Below, one piece after another: positions 54,481-63,900 of a stretch of DNA of 64,000 nucleotides; positions within the stretch are counted from its first letter, which is position 1; each line of letters opens with the position of its first letter. Under the pieces are notes generated by a model. It worked only from the letters and a program-made list of their open reading frames with translations. It had not been told where the DNA came from and did not search any database. The translations under genes were made by a program, and so were the position numbers. Source of the stretch: Pseudomonas promysalinigenes (GTDB lineage Bacteria > Pseudomonadota > Gammaproteobacteria > Pseudomonadales > Pseudomonadaceae); assembly GCF_014269025.2 (NCBI RefSeq), contig NZ_CP077094.1, forward strand, positions 930,001 to 994,000, read 5' to 3'.

Positions 54481-54617
54481 CGGTTCGCAGTGTGAGCTCA
54501 AGCGAGGGCTTGCGGCATCTGTGCTCGGCTGTGCCGAAGGCCTGCGCAATGATTACTGCGTTTTTCCGGGCGTGCCGTTAGAATGAGCGCCTTTGCGAAG
54601 TTCTGGAGTCTTGATTC

Positions 54618-55469
54618 ATGCGCACCTATCGTCTGGTGATCGCTTGCCCCGACCGTGTCGGCATCGTGGCGAAAGTCAGTAATTTCCTGGCCCTTTACAA
54701 TGGCTGGATCAACGAAGCCAGCCATCACTCCGATGAGCAGAGCGGCTGGTTCTTCATGCGTCATGAAATTCGCGCCGAATCGCTGCCATTCGGTATCGAA
54801 GCTTTCCGCGAAGCTTTCACGCCAATTGCCGAAGAGTTCTCCATGACCTGGCGTATCACTGACTCGGCGCAAAAAAAGCGCGTCGTGCTGATGGCCAGCC
54901 GCGAATCGCACTGCCTGGCTGATCTGCTGCACCGCTGGCACACCGATGAGCTCGATTGCGATATCCCATGCGTGATCTCCAACCACAACGACCTGCGCAG
55001 CATGGTCGAGTGGCATGGAATCCCGTTCTTCCATGTGCCGGTCGACCCCAAGGACAAAGCCCCGGCTTTCGCCGAAGTGTCTCGCCTGGTGCAGGAGCAC
55101 GCCGCTGACGTCGTGGTGCTGGCGCGCTACATGCAGATTCTGCCACCGCAGCTGTGCCAGGATTATGCCGAGAAGGTCATCAATATCCACCACAGTTTCT
55201 TGCCATCGTTCGTAGGTGCCAAACCCTACCATCAAGCGGCCCTGCGTGGTGTCAAGCTGATCGGCGCAACCTGCCACTACGTGACCGAAGAGCTGGATGC
55301 CGGCCCCATCATCGAGCAGGATGTGGTGCGGGTTAGCCATGCCGATAGCATCGAAGACATGGTCCGCTTCGGCCGCGACGTCGAGAAGATGGTGCTGGCC
55401 CGCGGCCTGCGTTATCACTTGGAAGACCGGGTGCTGGTCCACGGCAACAAGACTGTGGTATTCGACTGA
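54618..55469 (+). CDS. purU: Formyltetrahydrofolate deformylase
   Basis: 283 residues. N-terminal ACT domain (~1-80, YRLVIACPDRVGIVAKVSNFL) and formyltransferase-fold catalytic domain with SNHNDLRSMVEWHGIPF, INIHHSFLPSFVGAKPYHQA (catalytic His) and GATCHYVTEELDAGPIIEQDV (Asp). Hydrolyses 10-formyl-THF to THF and formate, keeping the one-carbon pool in balance. ATG at 54618. A GC hairpin follows. Confidence 0.95.
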   Translation: MRTYRLVIACPDRVGIVAKVSNFLALYNGWINEASHHSDEQSGWFFMRHEIRAESLPFGIEAFREAFTPIAEEFSMTWRITDSAQKKRVVLMASRESHCLADLLHRWHTDELDCDIPCVISNHNDLRSMVEWHGIPFFHVPVDPKDKAPAFAEVSRLVQEHAADVVVLARYMQILPPQLCQDYAEKVINIHHSFLPSFVGAKPYHQAALRGVKLIGATCHYVTEELDAGPIIEQDVVRVSHADSIEDMVRFGRDVEKMVLARGLRYHLEDRVLVHGNKTVVFD

Positions 55470-55478
55470 TTGGTATTG

Positions 55479-55497
55479 GGGGCCGCGCTGCGGCCCC
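55479..55497 (+). terminator. Hairpin after purU
   Basis: Perfect stem GGGGCCGC/GCGGCCCC with loop GCT, no T tract. Confidence 0.5.
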
Positions 55498-55520
55498 TGT
55501 CAATTGGGAGCGATAAAGCA

Positions 55521-55754
55521 GTGGCAAGATCGCGTAATTCACCCACCGCTTCACCACCGCCTACTTTGGGCGAAGGCTGCCTGGCCCGTTATGACCCCCA
55601 GGCGCTGAGCGAAGAGGACGGCACCGAGTTCCCAGGTGCCGAGCAACTATGGCGCCAGCTCAACCCGCCTGACGCCTCCAGCGCTCCAGCAGAGGGCGTG
55701 CCACCAAGCAGACGAATACCGGCCCGCCCGCCAGCAGATAAAAGTAATACGTGA
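55521..55754 (+). CDS. Possible 77-residue protein after purU, unknown
   Basis: GTG start with GGGAG 10 nt upstream. The first 50 residues (VARSRNSPTASPPPTLGEGC..., YDPQALSEEDGTEFPGAEQLW) have a natural composition, but the last ~30 codons overlap, on the opposite strand, the 3' end of the UPF0104 gene. No domain recognised. Could be a real small protein or chance. Confidence 0.3.
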   Translation: MARSRNSPTASPPPTLGEGCLARYDPQALSEEDGTEFPGAEQLWRQLNPPDASSAPAEGVPPSRRIPARPPADKSNT

Positions 55755-56652
55755 TCGCTCGCCAGATCAGGATTGCCGCTGCCGCTGTCGAACTGCCAAC
55801 CAGGGGTGCCAGCAGGCTGGCCGAGGTCAGCTCGGCGGCACCGGCCCCCCCTGGTAACAAGCTGAATTGCCCGGCACTGAGCGAGAGCATCTGGACGAGA
55901 AAGCTGGGTATCCATGACAGTTCAGCCCCCAGCCCCTGAAGCACCAGGTACAGCACGCTGTAGCGCAGGCTCCAGTGAACGCAGGTGAGGGCGAATACCA
56001 GCGCCAGGGTGCGCTTTGGCAATTGCCAGGTCTGCGCCAGCGCGGCTATGAAATGCAGCAGTTTACGAGCCCAGCGGCGCCTGCGTCTGCCTGCCACGCC
56101 CAGGCGCTTGAGCAGGCGCCCGTTCAGGCGCATCAGCGCGCGGCGATAGCGCAACAGCGCCACGATGATGGCCAGGGCGACGCATAGCAGTAGAGCGCTG
56201 CCCAACAACATGCTTTGCTGGCTTCGACCAAGGCGATTAAACAAGGCATAGCCAGCAATTGCCAGCATCGCGCAGAAGAAGAACAACAGGTCATTGAGTT
56301 GGTCGGCGGCGAACACTGCGCCGCTTCGGGCCGGGCCTATGCGGTTGCGGGCCAGCAGAGCCATGAGCGTGACCGGGCCGCCGCTGCCACCTGGGGTGGT
56401 GCAGATGGCGAACTCGGTTGCCATGATCACACCGAGGCTGCGGGCGTGGCTTAGCTGCTTGCGTTGCTGGCCGAGCAACAGCCGTAGGCGCATGGCATTG
56501 ATGACCCAACACAGCAGAATCATCCCCAGCAGCGTCAGCAGCAAGCTCGGGTCGAAAGCCATCAGCCTGGGCCACAGCTCGCTGCCACCCAACAGCATCG
56601 GCACCAGCATGGCGCCGGCCAGTGCCAGTGCCAGCCAGCCGAAGCGGTTCAT
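55660..56652 (-). CDS. UPF0104 / lysylphosphatidylglycerol-synthase-type transmembrane protein
   Basis: 330 residues with about eight membrane helices. Family features: FAICTTPGGSGGPVTLMALLARNRIG, AADQLNDLLFFFCAMLAIAGY, and SAGQFSLLPGGAGAAELTSASLL (PGGAG...E motif). These proteins (also called flippase-like, COG0392) are suspected to move or synthesise lipid-linked products at the inner membrane. ATG at 56652 overlaps the deacetylase stop as ATGA. Last gene of a three-gene operon. Confidence 0.87.
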   Translation of the reverse strand: MNRFGWLALALAGAMLVPMLLGGSELWPRLMAFDPSLLLTLLGMILLCWVINAMRLRLLLGQQRKQLSHARSLGVIMATEFAICTTPGGSGGPVTLMALLARNRIGPARSGAVFAADQLNDLLFFFCAMLAIAGYALFNRLGRSQQSMLLGSALLLCVALAIIVALLRYRRALMRLNGRLLKRLGVAGRRRRRWARKLLHFIAALAQTWQLPKRTLALVFALTCVHWSLRYSVLYLVLQGLGAELSWIPSFLVQMLSLSAGQFSLLPGGAGAAELTSASLLAPLVGSSTAAAAILIWRAITYYFYLLAGGPVFVCLVARPLLERWRRQAG

Positions 56653-57413
56653 GCGACCACCTGGCGCTCCAGCCAGGTCGACTTGGTCAGCGGTTCACGC
56701 CCTTGCAGCAGTAGCTTGTCCAGGGTTCGCAACCAGTAGTCGCGGGATGAGCGGTGGCGCATGTCCACCGGGTGCAGCCCCAGACGCAAGGTGTCGGCAC
56801 TGCGCCAGCGGCGGCATTGCCAATCGCTGACGATTTTCGAAAGCCCTCTGCGCCAGGCACTGCGCGCGCTCCATACCAGCCCCGGCGCCTCGTAGGCGGT
56901 AAAGTCTGGCAAGCGATACAGGTGCTGGGGGGTGCTGGTGTAGCGCAGCGGCAACTGGGTAAGTGCCTGGCGGGTACCTTGGCTCATCAGCCAGGCGGGG
57001 GCGACGAAGCCGGCAACCGGCCAGCCCTGGGCGTTGAACACCTCCAGGCCCTGCTCGAGGCGCTGTAACGCTTGCGCTTCATCCAAGCCATAGAACTCAC
57101 CTTCGTGGGTATACACGCGGCGCATGAAGTATTCGCCAAGGCTGCGGGGGGCGGGGCCTTCGTCGGCATGATAAAGGCCGTGCAGCGCCAGTTCGTCGCC
57201 CCGTGCCAGGCGCCGCTCGAGCAGGCGACAGAACGCGGGGGAGTGGGTAAGGAGGTTGCGGTGATGAAAATCTGGAACGACCAGCCAAGTCATTGGGACA
57301 TTGCCCATCTCGTCCACGGCCTGCACGAAGGGCTGGTAGTCGGGCCAGGTTTCTGGCGCTACATCGTGCAGCACCAACATCACGCTGGTGGAGTTGCTGC
57401 CGGCCTCAACCAT
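56649..57413 (-). CDS. Polysaccharide deacetylase-like protein (DUF2334 type)
   Basis: 254 residues. Starts VMLVLHDVAPETWPDYQPFVQ with the NodB-fold aspartate (HDV), continues DELALHGLYHAD (metal-binding HGxxH-like) and GFVAPAWLMSQGT. Likely removes N-acetyl or similar groups from a sugar of a glycolipid or polysaccharide. ATG at 57413 overlaps the glycosyltransferase 3' end by 8 bases; the longer in-frame extension lies inside that gene. Confidence 0.86.
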   Translation of the reverse strand: MVEAGSNSTSVMLVLHDVAPETWPDYQPFVQAVDEMGNVPMTWLVVPDFHHRNLLTHSPAFCRLLERRLARGDELALHGLYHADEGPAPRSLGEYFMRRVYTHEGEFYGLDEAQALQRLEQGLEVFNAQGWPVAGFVAPAWLMSQGTRQALTQLPLRYTSTPQHLYRLPDFTAYEAPGLVWSARSAWRRGLSKIVSDWQCRRWRSADTLRLGLHPVDMRHRSSRDYWLRTLDKLLLQGREPLTKSTWLERQVVA

Positions 57414-58563
57414 GGGCGCGCACCTGCGGCTGGTGGCCAAGCACGGCTTGGTATTGTTCCAGCAGGCCATCAACCACGTGGTCCCACGAATAATGCTGCT
57501 CCACATGCTGGCGCGCCTGGGCGCCGAGCTTGCGCACGCCCGCTTCGAACACTTCGCGCACTGCCTGGGCCATGGCCTGGGCATCGTTAGCCCGGCACAG
57601 TTGCCCGCACTGATCATTGACGATTTCGCCGAAGGCTCCGGCGCGTACCGCGACCACCGGGGTGGCGCTGGCCATGGCCTCGAGTATCACCAGGCCAAAG
57701 GTTTCCTGGTCGCCGGCATGCACCAGCAGGTCGGCGCTGGCCATCAGCCGGGCTACCTCTTCTGGGGGGCGGAACTGGTCCATGACACTGACGTTGTCGG
57801 GCACATTGGCCGGCATGTTCGAGCCCACCAGCAGCAGGTGGTACGGGTGCCCCAAGTGCTGCATGCATTGCAGCAGGACGGGCAGGTTCTTTTCACGGGA
57901 GCCGCGCCCGGCGTAGATCAGCAGGCGGCTGGTATCGGCGATGCCCAGCTCGGCACGCAGTTGCGGGTCGCGACGGGTAGGGTGGAAGGTGTTCAAGTCT
58001 ACGCCCAGGCGCTGAACGTGCACATCACGCACCCCCAGCCTGCGCAGCTTTTCGGCCATCACCAGGCTCGGCGCCAGTACCCGGTCGAAGTTGCCGTAGA
58101 GTTTGCTGACATAAGCTTCGGCATTGGGTGTGAACCAATTACCCATGCGGTTGCTTACCAGCAGGGGTAAGTCTGAGTGGTAGAAACCGATCACCGGGAC
58201 GTCCAGCTTGCGCCGGGCCTCAAGCGCCGCCCAGGCGGTCAGGTAGGGGTCGCCCACTTCGATCAGGTCTGGCTGCAGCTGGCGCAGCACATTGCACCAG
58301 GGTGCCAGGCGCACGGGAAACCGGTAGCCCTTGCCGAAAGGCAGGGGTGGCGCGGGGACCTGGTAAACGCCATCGGCATGAGTAGCACTGGCGCCGGGTA
58401 TCAGAAGGCTGTGCTCCACGCCGGCAAGGGCGCCGAGACGGTGGTGTTTGGCATCGAGGTATGTCCGCACGCCGCCGCTGGCGGGAGCGTAGAACATGGT
58501 GATGTCGGCGATGTGCACGATCAGCATCCCTCCGGGATCGTATTCAGGTCTGTCATCTGCCAT
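57406..58563 (-). CDS. Glycosyltransferase family 4/1 (GT-B)
   Basis: 385 residues. N-terminal MLIVHIADITMFYAPASGGVRTYLDAKHHRL and C-terminal nucleotide-sugar binding motif HAGDQETFGLVILEAMASATPVVA (E-x7-E) define a retaining GT-B enzyme similar to alpha-mannosyl/glucosyltransferases. First gene of the operon with deacetylase and UPF0104 genes. Start uncertain: ATG 58563 is used; ATG 58527 has GGAGGG directly adjacent, which is too close to work normally, and would give 373 residues. Confidence 0.87.
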   Translation of the reverse strand: MADDRPEYDPGGMLIVHIADITMFYAPASGGVRTYLDAKHHRLGALAGVEHSLLIPGASATHADGVYQVPAPPLPFGKGYRFPVRLAPWCNVLRQLQPDLIEVGDPYLTAWAALEARRKLDVPVIGFYHSDLPLLVSNRMGNWFTPNAEAYVSKLYGNFDRVLAPSLVMAEKLRRLGVRDVHVQRLGVDLNTFHPTRRDPQLRAELGIADTSRLLIYAGRGSREKNLPVLLQCMQHLGHPYHLLLVGSNMPANVPDNVSVMDQFRPPEEVARLMASADLLVHAGDQETFGLVILEAMASATPVVAVRAGAFGEIVNDQCGQLCRANDAQAMAQAVREVFEAGVRKLGAQARQHVEQHYSWDHVVDGLLEQYQAVLGHQPQVRAHG

Positions 58564-58630
58564 TAAGGCCGGTGATGACGCGCCTAAAGATTGACCTGAC
58601 TGAAGGATAGTTTGTTCGATCGGAGTAGGG

Positions 58631-58673
58631 CACCGGCTTTGCCGGTGTTGGCGGGTAATCCCGCACCTAGGTG
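58631..58673. repeat. Consecutive short inverted repeats
   Basis: CACCGGC/GCCGGTG (58631-58647), GCGGG/CCCGC (58651-58664) and the perfect palindrome CACCTAGGTG (58664-58673) follow each other in the gap between the glycosyltransferase operon and the chemoreceptor gene; possibly a composite repeat element. Confidence 0.5.
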
Positions 58674-58750
58674 GGCCGCGCATGCTTTGGGGTGAGCACA
58701 AACCAAGGCAGCGGCGCGAGCCGCGAAGCGTGCGACGCGAGAGGGTAGTG

Positions 58751-58775
58751 ACAGTGCCCGCAAAGCAGGCACTGT
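58751..58775 (-). terminator. Hairpin downstream of the chemoreceptor gene
   Basis: Perfect 8-bp stem ACAGTGCC/GGCACTGT with a 9-nt loop, ten bases after the stop codon. No T tract on the minus strand. Confidence 0.5.
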
Positions 58776-58784
58776 GGGACACGG

Positions 58785-60659
58785 TCAGATGCGGAAGCTG
58801 CCGACCAGATGCTTGAGGCGAGTGGCTTGTTGTTCCAGATCAGAGCAGGCGCGCAGGGTGGCCTGCAAGTTCTCGACGCCTTCCTGATTGAGCAGGTTGA
58901 TCTCATTGATATCCATGTTGATCGACTCGACCACCGCCGTCTGTTCCTCGGTGGCGGTGGCTACCGACTGGTTCATGCCGTCGATCTCACCGATACGCAC
59001 CGTCACGCTGTCCAGGCGTTCACCAGCCTGGTTGGCGATCTGCATGCTGTCCTGGCTGTGGCGCTGGCTTTGGCCCATGGTTTCGACCGATTCGCGGGCA
59101 CCAACCTGCAGCTCTTCGATCATGCTCTGCACCTGCTGCGCCGACTCCTGGGTGCGGTGGGCCAGGTTGCGCACCTCGTCGGCGACCACGGCGAACCCGC
59201 GTCCGGCCTCACCGGCGCGTGCAGCTTCGATGGCCGCGTTGAGCGCTAGCAGGTTGGTCTGCTGGGAAATGCTGGTGATCACCTCGAGAATCTGGCCGAT
59301 GTTCACGGTCTTGCTATTGAGTGTTTCGATGTGCGCACTGGAGGTGACGATCAGGTCGGACAGCCGGTTCATCGCCGCGATGTTACGCTCCACCACCTGC
59401 TGACCTTCCTCAGCCAACAACCGTGCAGAGCTTGCATGCTGCGAGGCCTGAGCTGCATTGCCAGCGATTTCCTGAGCAGCCGCGCCCAGCTCATTGATGG
59501 CTGCGGCGACACTGTTGGTGCGGTTGGACTGTTCGTCGGAATTGGCCATCGACGAGTTGGATGCGCTGATCACCCGCAGGGCGACTTCGTTGACGTGCTC
59601 GGTAGCAGAGGACACTTCGCGGATCGAGCCGTGAATACGTTCGACGAAGCGGTTGAAAGCCTTGCCCAAGATGCCGAATTCATCATGGTTGTGGATGGTC
59701 AGGCGCTTGGTCAGGTCACCTTCGCCTTCGGCGATGTCTTCCATGGCGCGGGTCATGGTATGCAGCGGCTGCATCAGAACGCGGATCAGCAGGCCGAGCA
59801 GGCCAATGATGATCACCACGGCCACCACGGTTGCGATCACTGCCGAGGTGCGGAAGGTGCTGAGCATGGCAAAGGCTTTGTCCTTGTCCAGCGACAGGCC
59901 GATATACCAGTTGGCGGCAGGCAAGCCTTTGATCGGGGTGAAGGTCAACAGGCGTGCCTGGCCGTCGCTGACCACTTCTGTCAGTGCACCCGACAGTTGC
60001 GGTGTGTGCTGCGGGAACAGGTCCGACAGCGATTTCATCACCAGATCCTTATCGGGGTGAACCAGGATCTTGCCCTGGTCGTTGACCAGGAAGGCATAGC
60101 CCATGCCGCCGAAGTTGAGCGAGTTGATGATCTGCACCAGGCCATCGAGCGCCAGGTCCCCACCTACCACGCCGACGTTGCCAGCGACCTTGCTCAGAAT
60201 GCCGATGACCATCTTGTTGGTAGTCAGGTCGATATAGGGCTCGGTCAGAATCGCCCCTTGGGCGTTCATGCCGTCCTTGTACCAGGGCCGGGTGCGCGGG
60301 TCGTAGCCATCAGGCATCTTGGCATCGGGGCGTACGCTGAAACCACCATCGACCTTGCCCAGGTAGACCGTGAGAAAACTTGAGGTCAACGCATTCTGAC
60401 CCATCAGTGTTTCGGCATTGGCCGGCTGTTGAGCAATGTTCTGCGCCAGGTTTTCAACCAGCTTGATCCGGCCATCGAACAGGTTGCGGATGTTGGTTGA
60501 AGTGGACTCGCCCATTTCAGCCAGGTAGTTCTCGAGGTCTGCGCGGATTGCATTACGCTGAAGATAGTCGTTGTACAAAGTGAACAGGCTGAAGGCAAGT
60601 ATCACGATCAAAGAGGCAGCCCACAGAATCTTGTGGCTGAAACGCAGGTTTTTGTTCAT
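58785..60659 (-). CDS. Methyl-accepting chemotaxis protein with amino-acid-sensing dCACHE domain (PctA-like)
   Basis: 624 residues. Helix ~10-30, periplasmic dCACHE domain ~31-275, second helix ~276-298, HAMP, and a signalling domain with hairpin tip ([39 protein letters not shown]). The amino-acid ligand motif of dCACHE_1AA receptors is complete: Tyr119, Arg124, Trp126, Tyr127 (in YDPRTRPWY), Asp144 and Asp168, equivalent to PctA Tyr121, Arg126, Trp128, Tyr129, Asp146 and Asp173. It therefore very likely mediates chemotaxis to L-amino acids. ATG at 60659. Confidence 0.93.
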   Translation of the reverse strand: MNKNLRFSHKILWAASLIVILAFSLFTLYNDYLQRNAIRADLENYLAEMGESTSTNIRNLFDGRIKLVENLAQNIAQQPANAETLMGQNALTSSFLTVYLGKVDGGFSVRPDAKMPDGYDPRTRPWYKDGMNAQGAILTEPYIDLTTNKMVIGILSKVAGNVGVVGGDLALDGLVQIINSLNFGGMGYAFLVNDQGKILVHPDKDLVMKSLSDLFPQHTPQLSGALTEVVSDGQARLLTFTPIKGLPAANWYIGLSLDKDKAFAMLSTFRTSAVIATVVAVVIIIGLLGLLIRVLMQPLHTMTRAMEDIAEGEGDLTKRLTIHNHDEFGILGKAFNRFVERIHGSIREVSSATEHVNEVALRVISASNSSMANSDEQSNRTNSVAAAINELGAAAQEIAGNAAQASQHASSARLLAEEGQQVVERNIAAMNRLSDLIVTSSAHIETLNSKTVNIGQILEVITSISQQTNLLALNAAIEAARAGEAGRGFAVVADEVRNLAHRTQESAQQVQSMIEELQVGARESVETMGQSQRHSQDSMQIANQAGERLDSVTVRIGEIDGMNQSVATATEEQTAVVESINMDINEINLLNQEGVENLQATLRACSDLEQQATRLKHLVGSFRI

Positions 60660-60825
60660 GGCGTAATCGGTTCCGCTAAGGTCTTTTATCGAGCGGTCGC
60701 GCGCTAGGCGCTGACGGTGCAACACCCCGAAAATTCCTTTTTCGAAAGCTCCGGTCCTATCTAGGCGAATATCAACTGAAGGTATCGGCTGAACTAAGCT
60801 AAAGCTTGAGCGAGGATTCAAAGAG

Positions 60826-62301
60826 ATGTCGGAAATTTCTTCCATAGTTGTAGGCTCTGATCCGGGCGGTCAACCGGTTCAGCAACCCATGCGCCTTGCC
60901 AATCGTCACGGCCTGATCGCTGGCGCCACCGGGACTGGCAAGACGGTGACCCTGCAGCACCTGGCGGAAGTGTTCAGCGACGCGGGTGTAGCGGTGTTTG
61001 CGGCAGATATCAAAGGCGACCTGTGCGGTTTGGGGGTGGCAGGCACGCCCCACGGCAAAGTGGCCGAGCGAATTGCGGGCATGCCGTGGCTGGGCTACAC
61101 GGCAAAAGCCTATCCAGTGTCGCTGTGGGATGTTGCCGGGCAGTCCGGCCACCCGTTGCGCACCACCCTCAGCGAGATGGGGCCATTGTTGCTGGGTAAC
61201 CTGCTGGAGCTGACCGATAGCCAGCAGGCTGCGCTGTATGCTGCTTTCAAATTCGCAGACCGTGAAGGCTTGCTGCTGCTGGACTTGAAAGACCTTAAAG
61301 CCCTGTTGGCGCACCTCAAAGACGATCCGCAATTGCTCGGCGAAGACAGCGCGTTGATGACCACCGGCTCTACGCAGGCACTGCTGCGGCGGTTGGCCAC
61401 CTTGGAGCAGCAAGGCGCTGAAGCATTGTTTGGCGAGCCGGCGCTGCAATTGGAAGACTTAATTCGGCCTGACACCGACGGCCGTGGACGCATCCATCTA
61501 CTCGATGCTAGCCGATTGGTGCATGAGGCACCGAAAGTTTATGCCACCTTCCTCTTGTGGCTGCTGGCCGAGCTTTTCGAACAGCTGCCGGAGCGCGGTG
61601 ATGCCGAAAAGCCGGTGCTGGCGCTGTTTTTCGATGAGGCGCACCTGTTGTTCAACGGCACGCCAAAAGCGTTGCAGGACCGCCTTGAGCAGGTGGTACG
61701 GCTAATTCGCTCGAAGGGCGTGGGGGTGTATTTCGTCACTCAGTCGCCCAGTGACCTGCCCGATAGCGTATTGGCGCAATTGGGCTTGCGCATCCAGCAC
61801 GGCTTGCGCGCTTTTACCGCCAAAGAGCAGAAATCGCTCAGGGCTGTGGCTGATGGCTTTCGTCCTAACCCTGCATTCGACAGCCTGGCAGTGCTGACAG
61901 AGCTGGGGATTGGCGAGGCATTGGTCGGCACGCTGGAAGACAAAGGTACGCCGGCCGTGGTTCAGCGGGTGCTGATCGCGCCACCGCAATCGAGGATAGG
62001 GCCGTTGACGGCAGCCGAGCGCAGCGCGCTGATTGCGGCTTCACCCCTGCTTGGGCGGTATGACAAGGTCATTGATCGGGAGTCGGCCTACGAAATGCTC
62101 ACCCAGCGTAAAGGTGAGCCGGTGGAGCCTGTGCCTGTGCCTAAGGCCGATGAAGAGAGCTTTGCCGACAAGGCGGGCGAGTTTCTGCAGAGTGCGGCGG
62201 GGCAGGCGATCAAGTCGGCGGTGCGCCAGGCGGCCAATCAACTGGGCCGGCAGTTGGTGCGCGGGCTTATGGGCTCGTTGCTGGGCAGCAAGAAACGTTA
62301 G
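60826..62301 (+). CDS. HerA/YjgR-like ATPase (DUF853)
   Basis: 491 residues. Walker A GATGTGKT (residues 33-40), Walker [13 protein letters not shown], and the conserved [35 protein letters not shown]. FtsK/HerA-type P-loop protein, soluble, with an Ala/Gln-rich C-terminal helix ([24 protein letters not shown]). The biological role of this widespread family is unknown; no nuclease or NurA partner is adjacent, unlike HerA of archaea. Confidence 0.9.
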   Translation: MSEISSIVVGSDPGGQPVQQPMRLANRHGLIAGATGTGKTVTLQHLAEVFSDAGVAVFAADIKGDLCGLGVAGTPHGKVAERIAGMPWLGYTAKAYPVSLWDVAGQSGHPLRTTLSEMGPLLLGNLLELTDSQQAALYAAFKFADREGLLLLDLKDLKALLAHLKDDPQLLGEDSALMTTGSTQALLRRLATLEQQGAEALFGEPALQLEDLIRPDTDGRGRIHLLDASRLVHEAPKVYATFLLWLLAELFEQLPERGDAEKPVLALFFDEAHLLFNGTPKALQDRLEQVVRLIRSKGVGVYFVTQSPSDLPDSVLAQLGLRIQHGLRAFTAKEQKSLRAVADGFRPNPAFDSLAVLTELGIGEALVGTLEDKGTPAVVQRVLIAPPQSRIGPLTAAERSALIAASPLLGRYDKVIDRESAYEMLTQRKGEPVEPVPVPKADEESFADKAGEFLQSAAGQAIKSAVRQAANQLGRQLVRGLMGSLLGSKKR

Positions 62302-62363
62302 GTTGCCCGGTGCAGGCACTGTGCAAGCAACGGTCTTTTCTAACCGCGCCTGCCTATTGGCGG

Positions 62364-62390
62364 GTAAAGCGGTGCCATGCACCGCTTTAC
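62364..62390. terminator. Strong hairpin between convergent genes
   Basis: Perfect 12-bp stem GTAAAGCGGTGC/GCACCGCTTTAC with loop CAT between the HerA-like gene and pit. No T tract; may be part of a diverged repeat element. Confidence 0.6.
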
Positions 62391-62427
62391 ATGCTTTACG
62401 GCTAAGGCCGCTCCCGCAGTGCCTTTT

Positions 62428-63900
62428 TTAGGCCAGCGCCTTCGATGCCAGCCAGAACAGACCAGCGGCCAGGCCCATCGAAGCAGGTAGGGTCAGGACC
62501 CAGGCCAGCAGGATGGTCTTCACCGTGCCGCCTTGCAGGCCGCTCTTGTTGGCGACCATGGTGCCAGCGACGCCGGACGACAGCACATGGGTGGTCGACA
62601 CTGGCAGGGCGAACACGTTGGCCATGCCGATGGCGCACGCTGCGGTGATCTGCGCCGACATGCCCTGGGCGTAGGTCATGCCCTGCTTGCCGATCTTCTC
62701 TCCGACGGTGAGCACCACACGTTTCCAGCCGACCATGGTGCCCAGGCCCAAGGCCAGGGCGACGGCCACGATCACCCAGAAGGGAGCGTATTCGGTGGTC
62801 GCGGTAAGGTCTTTGCGCAGCTTCTCGAGGTCTGCCTTTTCGCGGGCATCCAGGCCAGGCAACTTGCCGACTTTTTTCGCGGTGTCATCCAGGCACAGCA
62901 GGTAGCGGCGCACTTCAACGCGCTTGTCGGCATCCAGGGCGTGGTAGTCGGTCACGCCTTGCAGCGAGGTCTGCAGCGCAGCAATGGTCGGTTCGGTCTG
63001 CTGCGGGTTGCAGCTGAACTGCTCGGGCAGGTCGGTCGACTTGGCCTTGCCCAGTGCCAGGAACTCACCCAAGGTGGCAGCGTTGCGCTCGTAGAACTGG
63101 CTCATGTGCAGCGTGGCGTCGCGGGTCCGTTCGATCTGATAGGTGGTGCTGTTCAGATCGAGAACGAACTTGGCCGGGACGATACCGATCAGTACCAGCA
63201 TGATCAGGCCGATGCCTTTCTGGCCGTCGTTGGAGCCGTGTACGAAGCTCACGCCCATAGCCGAGATGACCAGGACCAGGCGGTTCCAGAACGGCGGATG
63301 CTTCTTGTCGTCGAGCTTGCGGCGTTGTTCTGGCGTCTTGTGCATTTTCGACTGCGGGCGCCACCACTTAAGGCCAATCAGCACCAGCGCAGCGACGGCA
63401 AAGCCTGCGATCGGCGACACCACCAGCGACATGGCGATGTCGATCGCCTTCTGCCAGTTCACGCCGTCGCCCAGCGGGATGTCGTTGATCAGCGCATTTG
63501 CCAGGCCCACGCCGAGGATCGAGCCGATCAACGTATGCGAGCTGGAGGCAGGAATGCCGAAGTACCAGGTGCCGAGGTTCCAGGTGATGGCGGCGGCCAG
63601 CAACGAGAAGACCATGGCCAAGCCATGCCCTGTATTCACGTTGATCAGCAGCTCGACCGGCAGCAGGTGCACGATGGCATAGGCCACCCCGACCCCTCCG
63701 AGCAAAACGCCGAAGAAGTTGAATATGCCGGAGAAGAACACGGCAAGGTGTGGGGGCATGGCTTTGGTATAAATGACAGTGGCTACCGCGTTGGCGGTGT
63801 CATGAAAGCCATTGATGAACTCGAATGCGAGCACGAAGGTCAAGGCGAGTAGCAAGCTCACCAACACCCAGGCATCCAGTCCGCTGAATAAATCGATCAT
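62428..63900 (-). CDS. pit: PiT family low-affinity inorganic phosphate transporter
   Basis: 490 residues with about ten membrane helices. PiT signatures occur twice as inverted repeats: FINGFHDTANAVATVIYTKA near the N-terminus and VHGSNDGQKGIGL; a large hydrophilic loop (~residues 240-340) follows. Imports metal-phosphate with protons. ATG at 63900; its ribosome site is weak. The last 100 bases of the window hold its upstream region, without a recognisable operator. Confidence 0.93.
   Translation of the reverse strand: MIDLFSGLDAWVLVSLLLALTFVLAFEFINGFHDTANAVATVIYTKAMPPHLAVFFSGIFNFFGVLLGGVGVAYAIVHLLPVELLINVNTGHGLAMVFSLLAAAITWNLGTWYFGIPASSSHTLIGSILGVGLANALINDIPLGDGVNWQKAIDIAMSLVVSPIAGFAVAALVLIGLKWWRPQSKMHKTPEQRRKLDDKKHPPFWNRLVLVISAMGVSFVHGSNDGQKGIGLIMLVLIGIVPAKFVLDLNSTTYQIERTRDATLHMSQFYERNAATLGEFLALGKAKSTDLPEQFSCNPQQTEPTIAALQTSLQGVTDYHALDADKRVEVRRYLLCLDDTAKKVGKLPGLDAREKADLEKLRKDLTATTEYAPFWVIVAVALALGLGTMVGWKRVVLTVGEKIGKQGMTYAQGMSAQITAACAIGMANVFALPVSTTHVLSSGVAGTMVANKSGLQGGTVKTILLAWVLTLPASMGLAAGLFWLASKALA

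Noticed and set aside
60826..62301. HerA-like ATPase as part of a defence island
   Set aside because: No NurA, nuclease, SIR2 or other defence partner adjacent; flanked by a chemoreceptor and a phosphate transporter, a core-genome setting.
62533..63852. Long frame antisense to the PiT gene
   Set aside because: Gln/His/Asp-rich shadow of a membrane-protein gene.
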